Assembly: GCA_945910005.1 (NCBI GenBank)
Contig: OX246746.1
Span: 24,555,987 to 24,619,986, forward strand
Direction of reading: 5' to 3'
DNA length: 64,000 bases
DNA from: Isoperla grammatica
Taxonomy: Eukaryota; Arthropoda; Insecta; Plecoptera; Perlodidae
Below, piece after piece: positions 37,040 to 48,839 of this stretch. Within the stretch, counting starts at the first letter, position 1. Every line of letters starts with the position of its first letter. Under the pieces are notes generated by a model, which was not told the DNA's origin, did not search any database, and was given only the letters and a program-made list of their open reading frames with translations. Made by a program: the position numbers and the translations under genes.

Positions 37040-37225
37040 GGATATTATACTATTTATTATATGCATCGTTGCTATGACGGCTCCAAATAGTATACCAGTA
37101 TCCAAATATAGAGACATATTTAGCTCAAGTTTTTAAATAAAAAACTCCCAGCCCGAGCCGAGAATTGAACCCTGGACCTTCTGCACTGGAAGCAGGAATA
37201 AACGAGACAACCACTAGACCTACTC
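37040..37225 (-). mobile_element. SINE family A copy (3' hairpin lost)
   Basis: The minus-strand A box (AGGTCTAGTGGTTGTCTCG side, about 37203-37221) and B box (GGTTCAATTCTCGG, about 37161-37174) are well placed for a tRNA-like head. The body retains GGAGCCGTCATAGCAACGA (minus strand) as in the 14- and 62-kb copies. The terminal CCACTCAGT hairpin is not recognisable. Confidence 0.65.
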
Positions 37226-37514
37226 CCCCACAGACCGCTAGATGCAGTGAATAAACGAGACAACCACTAGACCTACTCCCCCACAGACCGCTAGATGCAG
37301 TGAATAAACGAGACAACCACTAGACCTACTCCCCCACAGACCGCTAGATGCAGTGAATAAACGAGACAACCACTAGACCTACTCCCCCACAGACCGCTAG
37401 ATGCAGTGAATAAACGAGACAACCACTAGACCTACTCCCCCACAGACCGCTAGATGCAGTGAATAAACGAGACAACCACTAGACCTACTCCCCCACAGAC
37501 CGCTAGATGCTGTG
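37197..37514 (-). repeat. 53-bp tandem array built from a SINE tRNA-like head
   Basis: Six 53-bp units start at 37197, 37250, 37303, 37356, 37409 and 37462, near identical, the last ending in a GCTGTG variant. Each unit includes the minus-strand TAGGTCTAGTGGTTG A-box segment, so the 5' half of the head has been amplified while the B box remains single. Confidence 0.9.
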
Positions 37515-38008
37515 ATCATAACCAACCAACTTCACTACAGAAGAACAGAAATAGCTTCTCTATACAAAATAATTTTTGTCTACGTGTTCCTAGTGACCGT
37601 TTGTGTCATTTAATATTAATTGCTACCAATATTGGTAAGATATGAGAAGTTCTTCTTTAAAGTGCGAGTGTCTCGCTAGTAGATCGGCCAGACTGGCGAA
37701 TCTCAGGCGTAGCTTCGTCTAGACTTGAGACGCACGAGTCAATAGTGACCTTGGGGCCAATCAGTGGTCGTCCTCAGCGCCTGGCCCGTCAAACGTACTA
37801 CTCAATGCAATCACCATTTTTACAGCTGCCGAAAAACTCAAATTAAAACATTTTTTTTTATATAAAAACGAAATTTTTTCAATTTGCATTTACTGGCAAT
37901 ACAGTGAAACCAATCTCTTTCGAGCTTATGGAAGCACTTTTCTAGGAAACATACTGACTGAGAAAACGACAGTATAATCTAAAAACAAACAAAATACATT
38001 TAAAGTCA

Positions 38009-38114
38009 ACCCACTCAGTTACAAGGACTGATTTTCAGTGGGGAACATTTTATGCCATTTTTTACGTGCTTCGTTGCTATGATGTCTACAACGTCACCGT
38101 TTACTTGTACACCA

Positions 38115-38173
<59 letters not shown>

Positions 38174-38305
38174 TAAATAGATTCTAGTCAAGTTCTAAGT
38201 TAAAAAAAAACCCCAGCGCAAAGCAGAAATCCAACCTTCCAACCTCTTCTACATTGGAAACAAGAATTAACCCATAAGACCAACGAGCAATGTAAGGTGA
38301 AAGAA
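38009..38305 (-). mobile_element. SINE family A copy with (TA)n expansion
   Basis: On the plus strand it runs CCCACTCAGT...ACTGATTTTCAGTGGGG, then GTGCTTCGTTGCTATGATG, CACCGTTTACTTG, a (TA)n tract at 38117-38169, and a degenerate tRNA-like head (TTGGAAACAAG ... AAGACCAACGAG). The parts match the 62-kb copy in order. Confidence 0.7.
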
Positions 38306-38439
38306 TGACGCCTCTGGGACCAATGATCCAACCATGTATTTTAATTGCTTTCTCTAGCATGAAGTGAGAGCATCGTATCTTTTATTGTGTCTATTTATCT
38401 GTTTTCTGGTATTATAACCAGGGCGCGTCTGGACAGTAC

Positions 38440-38670
38440 AGAAAAAACCTTCTTGATCAACAACTCCTTGGGCTAGTTCGAGAGTTGCTCGTTGTGCGAA
38501 TCTAGCAAAGATGAGATTCAATATCTAACGTACTGTTTCTTTGATTATCGTTTTGCTTGACGAAATTTTGAACACTTAGTCTTGCGTGGAGAGAAAATTT
38601 AAATAATCTTGGCATAATGTTATTGGCTTCGTTGAACACACTCGAACTTTAGAAGAGGCTTATTTCAAGT
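38440..38670. repeat. dispersed repeat family C copy
   Basis: It aligns in order with 6395-6655: CCTTCTT-ATCAAC, TAGTTCG-GAGTTGCTCGTT, GAGATTCAA, CTTGGCATAAT and TATTGGCTTCGTTG. Class unknown. Confidence 0.55.
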
Positions 38671-38869
38671 CTAGAACTTACAAATAGCGTGGTTTTTAAT
38701 TAAGTGTTAAGTACGCATGGTCCTGGCCATGCAACGCTCTTCCTTGAAAACTTTCATAGGCTATGGAAGACTTTTCGGTACGGATGTAGCATTTGTACCG
38801 GCGATATTAAAAATGTACACTCCAAGATAATTAAGATAATTACTACAAAGCTCATTTATATTGATATAG

Positions 38870-39065
38870 ATTACAGAACCCAACAATTCTTCTATACATG
38901 GCTACTTCAAACACATTAGCAAAAATAGTAAGCAAGGATATTGGTCTATAATTCTTCATTACCTGTTTATGACCACTCTTAGAGATAGGAATCACATGAG
39001 CTACATTTAACAAATCGGGAAAAACTCCAGTTTGAAAATTATATAGAGTTTAAGACGTATAAAGA
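38870..39065 (-). pseudogene. RT fragment of a non-LTR retrotransposon
   Basis: Minus-strand translation gives FPDLLNVAHVIPISKSGHK followed by MKNYRPISLL and an AN-FE block, the characteristic first RT motifs of LINEs (VIPI-K-G...NYRPISLL). A stop follows after about 15 more codons and no later motifs (SKAFD, GVPQG, FADD) are present. It is a short, dead fragment. Confidence 0.75.
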
Positions 39066-40286
39066 TATTCACGTGTCAAAAATACACGTGGTTTGTGGGT
39101 ACCGGTATTCTTCATAAAACCAGTGATTTTTAGCATACGCATCTATCAAATTAGTTTTGAAAGATAGTGTCGATCTTGTCAAAAGAATATATTTATTTAT
39201 ATTTGATGCAAAAACTTCATGTGCTGTTTTATTCACGTTTAGAAAATGTTAATTTGGGTGAAGAATCACCTTAATAATCTGCATTGAACATAGGTTCGTG
39301 GTCAATTGGAATTGGATTTCAACTATCAAATGCAAGTTAATATTAGCATAACGTGATCGCCGAGCATTACTTTGATACCTACTTACAACAAATTAATATT
39401 AGATAACCTTTCTCAACAACTTCTCATTTCCTACACAAAACACTACTTTTCTTAAACCGTTACATGAACCACGTTGTTGCCTGCAGCATGTTTTTAGATG
39501 GTTCAGAACTGGTCCTATAAAATTGCTTTTCCAATGAACTGAACGGAGTATGCACAATCATCGGCTTTAGCTCTGTGGGTAGTATTAACTATTGAGTGAT
39601 TGACTTCATGTGCAGAAACGTGAACTGACTGACCACAGACGTTAGGATGGTGTTTTTTTAAAGTTTCAGGAATAGTCAACAATTGCATTCGTGAACTACA
39701 CATTTGTTTTCCCGATCTCGTGAATGTAATACCTTCTCAGAAGCATTCTCATACAAACGGTTTTTTGGTTCATACATATTAAAAACTTCAAACAGGCTGT
39801 TAATCCCGAAAGGAAACGAAAACATTTTCCTCAAAACTGATGTGTTAAAAAAAGGGCAGATAATATTATGTACCAATACACCAATATCTATTATTGAAAA
39901 AATACAGTGCAACTTTCAATAATCAATGTAACACTGTGGGTCAAATGCGACTAGTGTATGTGGAAATATATTTCTTGGAAGCTACATAAATATTAGATTA
40001 ATGAAATAAAAGTATTCTTCACTACAACCAATAATTGTTTATGCCAACATTTGTACGTTCATTCTTCTGCAACTTTTCACTTTATGTAACAATATTGCCA
40101 ACTGATCAAGGTATGTATTACTATAGAGAGACATACAGGTAAGGATGGTAAATCAATGCTGTAACTACCTTTGTAACCCCCTGTTCGGTAATTCTTGACT
40201 TTCATAGAAAAGTTATTGACACTATTGGATAGCAAGTGTCTGATAATAATCATGGCAATATATAGTTTAGTAATCTTACCGTCAGA
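39066..40286. other. gene-free stretch
   Basis: AT-rich, with no recognised gene or repeat. Confidence 0.5.
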
Positions 40287-40410
40287 AGTAAAGTGGCTCA
40301 GCTGAAACACGCGAGCCTCCAAACTTCGGGAGATCACTGGTTTGATTCCGCCCACCGGCAATCCTGACTGAATGTTTCCGAGGATTTCCTCAGTCACTAT
40401 ACTGCATGAC
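40287..40410 (+). mobile_element. SINE family B copy
   Basis: A-box-like AGTGGCTCAGCTGAAACACG, B-box GGTTTGATTCCGCCC, then CACCGGCAATCCTGACTGA and GATTTCCTCAGTCAC. This is the best-preserved head of the family here. Its antisense explains an open frame on the minus strand. Confidence 0.65.
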
Positions 40411-40944
40411 ACATCACAATATAATAATAGTATATGATTTATTTTTAAATCTGTGCGAGAAACTACGCTCACACAGTTTAAAATATTCATTTATGTTTTC
40501 ATTTTTAAAAAGAGGTTAATGGTGATGAACTTTTCCATGTAGCATTTTATCATGTATGCACTTCCTAGTGTGCGCTAAGGTTAGAAGCTCAAAATAGGTA
40601 AATTGTGTTCATGGAAGAAATTAACTGGATTTACTGCCAGACCACTTAAACCTGCACGTATGAAAATGCTTCTGCTGAATTCGTATAATCTGTTCCTAGA
40701 ATTGAACTCTTCCACATATCGGCGAGCACATAGCCTGCATTATGCATCACAATTTGATACAGTATGAACCAAATAGGGTAACTGAACTCCAGGTGGATAT
40801 GGTTAGCTTACGAGCATTGTTACTACTTTAGTAATAATATACACTATTTACATGAGTTCGGCAATGTCTTTAATCTAAAATATATTAATAATTTTGAGAT
40901 GTTGAATTGATTAAAATAAATATTTAGAAAAACTATTGTCTACC

Positions 40945-41090
40945 CACTCAGCCCCTTATCCATTCAGAGTTAACGGAGGTCACTGGTTCCATTGCGGCCA
41001 CCGGCAAACCTGACTGAAGCTTGAACACGAGATTAACTTCAGTCACAACGTGAATACTGGGACTGAATTCTTTAAGATGTACTTTGGACC
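40945..41090 (+). mobile_element. SINE family B copy, partial
   Basis: GGTCACTGGTTCCATTGCGG (B-box side), CCACCGGCAAACCTGACTGA, TTCAGTCACAACGTGAA and TACTGGGACTGAATTC match the family order. It is preceded by CTACCCACTCAG, reminiscent of the SINE A terminus. Confidence 0.55.
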
Positions 41091-41250
41091 TTTGCATTAG
41101 TTCATTTTGTTGCCCCCAGAAAGCAAAAAACAGTATATTTTTAGTGCCGTTCGTTGCGTTAATGGGATTATGTTTTTCGTTCTTGCCTCATTGGCATAGG
41201 AAAAGTGGGCGGTAGAATTACTAACTGAGTAAACGCACTCTTCAACAGTA

Positions 41251-41251
<1 letters not shown>

Positions 41252-41314
<63 letters not shown>
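41252..41314. repeat. (ATT)n microsatellite at the LINE 5' boundary
   Basis: About 20 uninterrupted ATT units immediately precede the truncated LINE reading frame and are in frame with it, so translation would read poly-isoleucine into the element. Confidence 0.9.
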
Positions 41315-43465
41315 TTCCAACTACATCTAAGTCAACATAACTGGGAGAAGTTATTTAACTCGATCTCGGTAGAGGAGGCATTTAATGTTTTTTTCGAGGA
41401 GCTTGAACTAATTATAGATAACTCGTATGTTGAACTAAGGTTGAAGAGAGGCTATAAAAAACGGAAAGATTGGATTTCTCCTGAAACAGTCGCAATAACA
41501 CTGGATAAACAAGCTGTATATAAAGCATTAAAACACCACCCAGATGATGAGCTGTTGAAATACAGGTATAAAACACTTAGTAAAGAAGCAAGCATGAAAA
41601 TAAAGCCTGATAAAATAAACTTCTACAAGGAAGAAATAGAGAAGGCAGTCAATAAAGGCAAGAACTATTGGCATGTCGTTAACAAAATATTGAAAGGCAA
41701 AGGGCACGAAGCAATATCTGAAATAACAATTGATGGAGTAAAGACGCTTACTGAAGATGATCCTAGTCGAGTAGCAAACCATTTTAACGAATATTTTATA
41801 AATGTTGCTAATATTGCGGCTGGCGGCGGCGGGCAAGCAGGAAGTGATGACGCAACGAGGGAGAATTTTAAGAAGCAGTGGGTTAACCAAACCATGCACG
41901 TTTCTGAAATAACTGAAGCTGATCTTGTACAAGTCATCAGAAGCATGAAACGTAAAACAAGTGCCGGGATTGATAGAGTTAATATCTGTATGATAAAAGA
42001 TAATATTGACATTTTTGTACCGATTTTCAAATACCTGTTTAATCTTTCTATCAACAATGGCTATGTGCCAGACATTTTTAAAACGGCTGTCATTATACCT
42101 GTTTTTAAAGCTGGTGATAAAACAATGGTGACCAATTATCGTCCAATATCACTTTTACCATCTTTATCGAAAATTTTAGAGGTTTGTGTCAAAAATCAAG
42201 TTTTAAACTTTTTACAATCTATCAATTATTTTTCTCCTAATCAATATGGTTTCTTGCCAAATAAAAATGTGGATATGGCCATAGATAGCCATACTAAACA
42301 TATCACTCAAGCAATGGAGAAAAATCACAAGACCATGGCGGTATATTTAGACTTGAGTAAGGCATTTGACATGATCTCCCACAATTTATTGATAGAAAAA
42401 CTTCAAAACTGCGGTCTTAGGGGGAAAATTGGTATTTGGTTTGAATCATATTTAAATAAACGTACACAAATGGTAAGAATAAATGGTACTTTTAGTGATA
42501 AAATGACTGTTAATCGTGGTGTCCCGCAAGGGTCTGTGTTAGGGCCAATATTTTTCTTAATTTTTATTAATGACGTCTCTCTGCTGCCTCTTTATGCCAA
42601 GATTACTTTGTTTGCAGATGATGCTGCTCTAGTTTTATCAGCTGTGTCGTATTTAATTTTAGAAATCCTTGTTGTTCAAGACTTGCGTGTTTTATCCTCT
42701 TATTTTAACAGAAATGGTCTTGTTCTCAATAGCTTAAAAACTAAATATATATTGTTTCGTTTTAAGGAGCAGGCCACGATTCCTCATCTCAAGATTGTAT
42801 ACCATGATTTAAAATGTATAAAGGAGACTGGATGTAAATGTAGCTGCATTGAAATGTGTGATTCTATTAGATATCTGGGCGTCTACATAGATTCATCCCT
42901 AAGTTGGAGTATGCACATACAGATGTTATCAATAAAGCTTAGAGCAATTAACTACATTTTTTACCATCTTAAGAAGATAATGCCTATTCATGTTTTACGT
43001 CAGTTATATTTCGCACTTTTTCAATCTATTCTGCAATTTGGTATTATTCACTGGGGTGGAACATTTGACTACAAACTAACTTCTCTTCGTACAACACAAA
43101 ACTATGTCATAAGAACAATATTCAACATAAATCGTCTTGAATCAGTTGATTATATATACGCAGAGTTTAATATTCTTCCTTTGTCACTTCTCTATTTGTT
43201 AAAAGTTGTTACATATGTATTTAAGAATTTGAGTAACTATCATTTTACAACCAATAGTGTGAACACCAGGAAGTCAAGAATGCTGAGCTTGAATGTACCG
43301 GACTTTAGAATGACAAACACGAGAAACCAATTAACTTATAAAGGGCCACAATTGTTCAACACCATTATTAGTCAAATGCCTGAGTTCTTTGTTTCCATGA
43401 AATATATTACTTTTAAAAAGCTGGCAGAACACACTATCAAAGAGGGAACGTGGTTTCAGTTGTAG
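41315..43465 (+). CDS. non-LTR retrotransposon reverse transcriptase (5'-truncated ORF2)
   Basis: A long intact frame ends at TAG 43463-43465. Counting from the TTG at 41441 (674 residues; there is no convincing ATG), RT motifs stand in order: VIIPVFKAGDK near 218, NYRPISLLP 232-240, QYGF 268-271, LDLSKAFD 303-310 with catalytic Asp304, GVPQGSVLGP 360-369, and FADD 391-394 with the paired aspartates. A thumb-like region follows (YLGVYIDSSLSW) and a C-terminal domain with HWGG. The frame is open upstream through 41315, with NWEKLF and EEAFNVFFEEL before the RT, the usual endonuclease-RT linker. The endonuclease domain itself and any ORF1 are missing, cut off at the (ATT)n tract. The motifs fit the Jockey/CR1-type supergroup; clade not resolved. 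The enzyme would copy its RNA at a nicked target, but this copy lacks the nicking domain. Confidence 0.93.
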   Translation, partial: FQLHLSQHNWEKLFNSISVEEAFNVFFEELELIIDNSYVELRLKRGYKKRKDWISPETVAITLDKQAVYKALKHHPDDELLKYRYKTLSKEASMKIKPDKINFYKEEIEKAVNKGKNYWHVVNKILKGKGHEAISEITIDGVKTLTEDDPSRVANHFNEYFINVANIAAGGGGQAGSDDATRENFKKQWVNQTMHVSEITEADLVQVIRSMKRKTSAGIDRVNICMIKDNIDIFVPIFKYLFNLSINNGYVPDIFKTAVIIPVFKAGDKTMVTNYRPISLLPSLSKILEVCVKNQVLNFLQSINYFSPNQYGFLPNKNVDMAIDSHTKHITQAMEKNHKTMAVYLDLSKAFDMISHNLLIEKLQNCGLRGKIGIWFESYLNKRTQMVRINGTFSDKMTVNRGVPQGSVLGPIFFLIFINDVSLLPLYAKITLFADDAALVLSAVSYLILEILVVQDLRVLSSYFNRNGLVLNSLKTKYILFRFKEQATIPHLKIVYHDLKCIKETGCKCSCIEMCDSIRYLGVYIDSSLSWSMHIQMLSIKLRAINYIFYHLKKIMPIHVLRQLYFALFQSILQFGIIHWGGTFDYKLTSLRTTQNYVIRTIFNINRLESVDYIYAEFNILPLSLLYLLKVVTYVFKNLSNYHFTTNSVNTRKSRMLSLNVPDFRMTNTRNQLTYKGPQLFNTIISQMPEFFVSMKYITFKKLAEHTIKEGTWFQL

Positions 43466-43916
43466 TTCAACATTGTTTCAGTATTGTTTAGGACTAGTTT
43501 CGTATTATTTTAGCATTGTTTTACAATTTGATAACTACTGTTTACCTGTATAGATAATCAAACATGGCTTTTGTAATTCTTACTTTTTAACAAATTTTAA
43601 TTTGATTTAATTATTCGCAGAACGCTTAACTTATTAAATGTATATACAGCATTGTTTTAGAAGTGTTTTAGCATTGATTTTAGTATGATAACACCAATGT
43701 ATTTTAACAACTGTTCGATTGTATAGAGAATTAAACATGTTTTCGTAGTTCTTAGTCTAAATCTAAATTTGTATTGATTAACGTTGACTGTGCACTATTT
43801 TATTCATGTATGTAAAAGCAAACCTTCGAGCGAGCAGAGAGCTCATGAAGGTGTTTGCTCAATATTAAACTTGTGTAATTGTACAGAATAATAAATAAAT
43901 GAAATAAATGAAATGA
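43466..43916 (+). mobile_element. 3' untranslated region of the LINE
   Basis: AT-rich sequence after the stop has weakly repeated TTTTAG-ATTG-TTTTA blocks and a short hairpin-like GCAAACCTTCGAGCGAGC / CTCATGAAGGTGTTTGC pair near 43819-43857. It ends AATAAATAAATGAAATAAA before the (ATT)n tail. Confidence 0.65.
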
Positions 43917-44300
<384 letters not shown>

Positions 44301-44580
44301 ATTTATTTATTCATAACATAAACAGTTACATTTTATGTGTGCAGCAGTCTAGTTATAAATTGGATGTAAGAAGCGGACTAAGAAGCGGACCTGAGATCCA
44401 TTCACATTGTGTCTTACAACCATTAATAATATTAGGTCAACCTATCTCTAAATAATACTAGAATATAACTCGCCTACATCTACCAATCTACGAACTTGGC
44501 AGCGTTTAAATTACAAAATGTCTGACAGTTGGTCAGTGAAGTAGTCCTATAATCGTATTATTATTATTGTTGTTGTCGTT

Positions 44581-45058
44581 AATGGCATACCCAAGGGGTG
44601 CTGGGGGGCTGGATCCTGCCCCACCCCCGAAATCCCAGCTTTAATTATGTTCTGCAAATATGTAGGTTTACGCAAAAATTAATGACAACGTTTGTTGCAT
44701 CAAATTTGTCAATGTAACTTATAGACGAATATAATTATACTGCAATGCCAACTTACTTCTAATAAAGTCAAATTTATACTATCAGTGCAAGAAATTTATT
44801 ACATTAATTGATTTTCTTAAAAATCTGGTTAAATTATGCCTTTCAGCAAACCACCTAAACTCCTTTTAAAACACTTCAAACCTTGCGAAAAATATGTATT
44901 TAAAAACAACAATCTCCTGCGGCGCGCTAGTGACGAACATCCCCCTACACTCCCATTGTTTCAGACGGAAGACTTAGTTGATTTTGTGGATGTATCTTCC
45001 TCTGCATCAGCCCCCCCCCCCCCTCCCCACCGAAATATATTCATGCGTACGCCACTGG
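44581..45058. mobile_element. candidate non-autonomous hAT-like element with 8-bp TSD
   Basis: TTGTCGTT flanks both sides exactly (44573-44580 and 45059-45066). The right end, read inward on the minus strand, is CCAGTGGCGTACGCATGAAT; the left end, AATGGCATACCCAAGG, is a weaker match to it. CAGTGGCG-type ends and 8-bp duplications are usual for hAT elements. The flank is itself a GTT/GTC simple repeat, so the duplication could be coincidental. Confidence 0.4.
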
Positions 45059-45119
45059 TTGTCGTTGTCGTTGTCGTCGTCGTCCTAATTTTGGAATCGG
45101 AGGTCCACTTTTAAAATGG

Positions 45120-45425
45120 TTCAAGAGCCATTTAGTAATTGGGAAATATTAATTACTGTTGATAGACTCAGTAAACGGAAGTGGGTGGTCTCAGGCGTGC
45201 CGCAAGGCTCCACTTTGGGGCCAATCTTATACGTTAATAATATGTTTAAAAGTGTAGTTTAATGTAATATTTGTATACACGCGGATGATAGTATTTTGGA
45301 AATATCGCACAGGGTAGCAGAACAAATTAAACAAGAATTTATAATTGTACTCTGTTAACTCACGACTTGAATTTGATCATTAAATCAAGTAAAACAAAGG
45401 TCATGCATTAACGTTCACCTTTCAG
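45120..45425 (+). pseudogene. degraded reverse-transcriptase fragment
   Basis: Translation shows SGVPQGSTLGPILYVNNM from 45191, a stop, then CIHADDS (the F/YADD motif) near 45279, more stops, and after a frameshift LNLIIKSSKTKVMH near 45368, the region after the catalytic Asp pair in LINE RTs. Motif order is right, but stops and frame changes make it inactive. Its sequence differs from the intact LINE 1.7 kb upstream, so it is an independent insertion. Confidence 0.8.
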
Positions 45426-45743
45426 CAATTTAAATTGTAAAAACGTATGTTAATCCAACTAATCAAAGCAATTTGCCAACCGCGCTCGATCGATATCTGT
45501 GGAGCCAGCGTAAATTCGTAGTCCCAATGACACATTGACCCATTTAACTCGTACTACTTTGAATTTAGGGTACGTTCAGAAACAACTTCATATTTCATTT
45601 CCAAGTACACAAAATTACACGTTTGGTTATATTCTTAGCTTTCGTAACTTTTGCGTGACTCAAAAATCTAAATTTTGATGACCACATTAATTCCTACACG
45701 CGCGGAAACCAGAAATAACCATTTCACTTCCCGCCTTCAACAC

Positions 45744-45923
45744 TTAGGCCCGAATGCATAGTTCACTTCACACTCAAGCCCTCCTCAACTCAGCCTCTCC
45801 TCAGCCTCACCTAGCTACCAATTCCAGTGCCGTCCACATGGCAATGCAGTTCCGTAATTGGTGGCTGGGCGAGGCTGAGGAAAGGCTGAGTTGAGGAAGG
45901 CTTGAGTATGCATACAGGCCTTA
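45744..45923. mobile_element. 174-bp palindromic MITE with TTA duplications (PIF/Harbinger-like)
   Basis: The element is at 45747-45920. Left end GGCCCGAATGCATA and right end (inward) GGCCTGTATGCATA begin inverted repeats of about 70 bp, including CCTCAACTCAGCC and TCCTCAGCCTC blocks, up to ACCAATT on each side. The centre is about 30 bp. TTA flanks both ends (45744-45746, 45921-45923). TWA duplications and GGCC-type ends are usual for PIF/Harbinger MITEs. No coding capacity. Confidence 0.75.
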
Positions 45924-47279
45924 GGTTTCCTACTAGCACAGTTGTAAAAACCCGAAATTACGTGTTTTTATAAAAATAAGAATGGTTTACAGAACCTAAT
46001 TAAATGATAAGCGATGTATCTATCTCTGCAAGAAATGTATCCAACACATTTGACCGTCCGTGCACATTGAGATAGCAAGGAAGCAATACCCGTAAATGTA
46101 TTGGATGCATGTTCTAGCATGAGTACACGCCCCTGCTCATCAAGACAGCAAGGAAGCAATGCCCGTAAATGTATTGTATGCATGTTCTAGCATGAGTACC
46201 CGTCCGTGCTCATCGAGACAGCAAGGAAGCAATGCCCGTAAATGTATTGGATACATGTTCTAGCATGAGTACCCCCCCTGCTCATCAAGACAGCAAGGAA
46301 GCAATGCCCGTAAATGTATTGGATACATGTTCTAGCATGAGTACCCGTCCCTGCTCATAGAGACAGCAAGGAAGCAATGCCCGTAAATGTACTGGATGCA
46401 TGTTCTAGCATGAGTACCCGTCCCTGCTCATAGAGACAGCAAGGAAGCAATGCCCGTAAATGTACTGGATGCATGTTCTAGCATGAGTACCCGTCCGTGC
46501 TCATAGAGACAGCAAGGAAGCAATGCCCGTAAATGTACTGGATGCATGTTCTAGCATGAGTACCCGCCCCTGCTCATCAAGACAGCAAGGAAGCAATGCC
46601 CGTAAATGTATTGGATGCATGTTCTAGCATGAGTACCCGTCCCTGCTCATAGAGACAGCAAGGAAGCAATGCCCGTAAATGTATTGGATGCATGTTCTAG
46701 CATGAGTACCCGCCCCTGCTCATAGAGACAGCAAGGAAGCAATGCCCGTAAATGTATTGGATGCATGTTCTAGCATGAGTACCCGCCCGTGCTCATCGAG
46801 ACAGCAAGGAAGCAATGCCCGTAAATGTACTGGATGCATGTTCTAGCATGAGTACCCGCCCCTGCTCATAGAGACAGCAAGGAAGCAATGCCCGTTAATG
46901 TATTGGATGCATGTTGTAGCATGAGTACCCGTCCGTGCTCATCAAGACAGCAAGGAAGCAATGCCCGTAAATGTATTGCATGCATGTTCTAGCATGAGTA
47001 CCCGTCCCTGCTCATCAAGACAGCAAGGAAGCAATGCCCGTAAATGTATTGGATGCATGTTCTAGCATGAGTACCCGTCCCTGCTCATCAAGACAGCAAG
47101 GAAGCAATGCCCGTAAATGTATTGGATGCATGTTCTAGCATGAGTACCCGTCCCTGCTCATCAAGACAGCAAGGAAGCAATACCCGTAAATGTATTGCAT
47201 GCATGTTCTAGCATGAGTACCCGCCCCTGCTCATAGAGACAGCAAGGAAGCAATGCCCGTAAATGTATTGGATGCATGT

Positions 47280-48160
47280 TCTAGCATGAGTACCCGTCCC
47301 TGCTCATCAAGACAGCAAGGAAGCAATGCCCGTAAATGTATTGGATGCATGTTCTAGCATGAGTACCCGCCCCTGCTCATAGAGACAGCAAGGAAGCAAT
47401 GCCCGTAAATGTATTGGATGCATGTTCTAGCATGAGTACCCGCCCCTGCTCATAGAGACAGCAAGGAAGCAATGCTCGTAAATGTACTGGATGCATGTTC
47501 TAGCATGAGTACCCGCCCCTGCTCATAGAGACAGTAAGGAAGCAATGCCCGTAAATGTATTGGATGCATGTTCTAGCATGAGTACCCGTCCCTGCTCATC
47601 AAGACAGCAAGGAAGCAATGCCCGTAAATGTATTGGATGCATGTTCTAGCATGAGTACCCGCCCCTGGTCATAGAGACAGCAAGGAAGCAATGCCCGTAA
47701 ATGTATTGGATGCATGTTCTAGCATGAGTACACGCCCCTGCTCATCAAGACAGCAAGGAAGCAATGCCCGTAAATGTATTGGATGCATGTTCTAGCATGA
47801 GTACCCGCCCCTGCTCATAGAGACAGCAAGGAAGCAATGCCCGTAAATGTATTGGATGCATGTTCTAGCATGAGTACCCGCCCCTGCTCATAGAGACAGC
47901 AAGGAAGCAATGCTCGTAAATGTACTGGATGCATGTTCTAGCATGAGTACCCGCCCCTGCTCATAGAGACAGTAAGGAAGCAATGCCCGTAAATGTATTG
48001 GATGCATGTTCTAGCATGAGTACCCGTCCCTGCTCATCAAGACAGCAAGGAAGCAATGCCCGTAAATGTATTGGATGCATGTTCTAGCATGAGTACCCGC
48101 CCCTGGTCATCAAGACAGCAAGGAAGCAATGCCCGTAAATGTATTGGATGCATGTTCTAG
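47280..48160. repeat. 6-mer higher-order block (438-bp period) in the 73-bp satellite
   Basis: Rare variants recur exactly 438 bases (6 x 73) apart: TGCTCGTAAATGTACTGG at 47473 and 47911, GACAGTAAGG just after each, and CTGGTCAT at 47665 and 48103. Confidence 0.85.
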
Positions 48161-48839
48161 CATGAGTACCCGTTCCTGCTCATAGAGACAGCAAGGAAGC
48201 AATGCCCGTAAATGTATTGCATGCATGTTGTAGCATGAGTACCCGTCCGTGCACATCAAGACAGCAAGGAAGCAATGCCCGTAAATGTATTGGATGCATG
48301 TTCTAGCATGAGTACCCGTCCGTGCTCATCGAGACAGCAAGGAAGCAATGCCCGTAAATGTATTGCATGCATGTTCTAGCATGAGTACCCGCCCCTGCTC
48401 ATCAAGACAGCAAGGAAGCAATGCCCGTAAATGTATTGGATGCATGTTCTAGCATGAGTACCCGTTCCTGCTCATAGAGACAGCAAGGAAGCAATGCCCG
48501 TAAATGTATTGGATGCATGTTCTAGCATGAGTACCCGTCCCTGCTCATCAAGACAGCAAGGAAGCAATGCCCGTAAATGTATTGGATGCATGTTCTAGCA
48601 TGAGTACCCGTCCCTGCTCATCAAGACAGCAAGGAAGCAATGCCCGTAAATGTATTGGATGCATGTTCTAGCATGAGTACCCGTCCCTGCTCATCAAGAC
48701 AGCAAGGAAGCAATGCCCGTAAATGTATTGGATGCATGTTCTAGCATGAGTACCCGTCCCTGCTCATCAAGACAGCAAGGAAGCAATGCCCGTAAATGTA
48801 TTGGATGCATGTTCTAGCATGAGTACCCGCCCCTGCTCA

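Noticed and set aside
40077..40490. 137-codon minus-strand frame
   Set aside because: Much of it is antisense to the SINE family B copy at 40287-40410, and the rest has no recognised domain.
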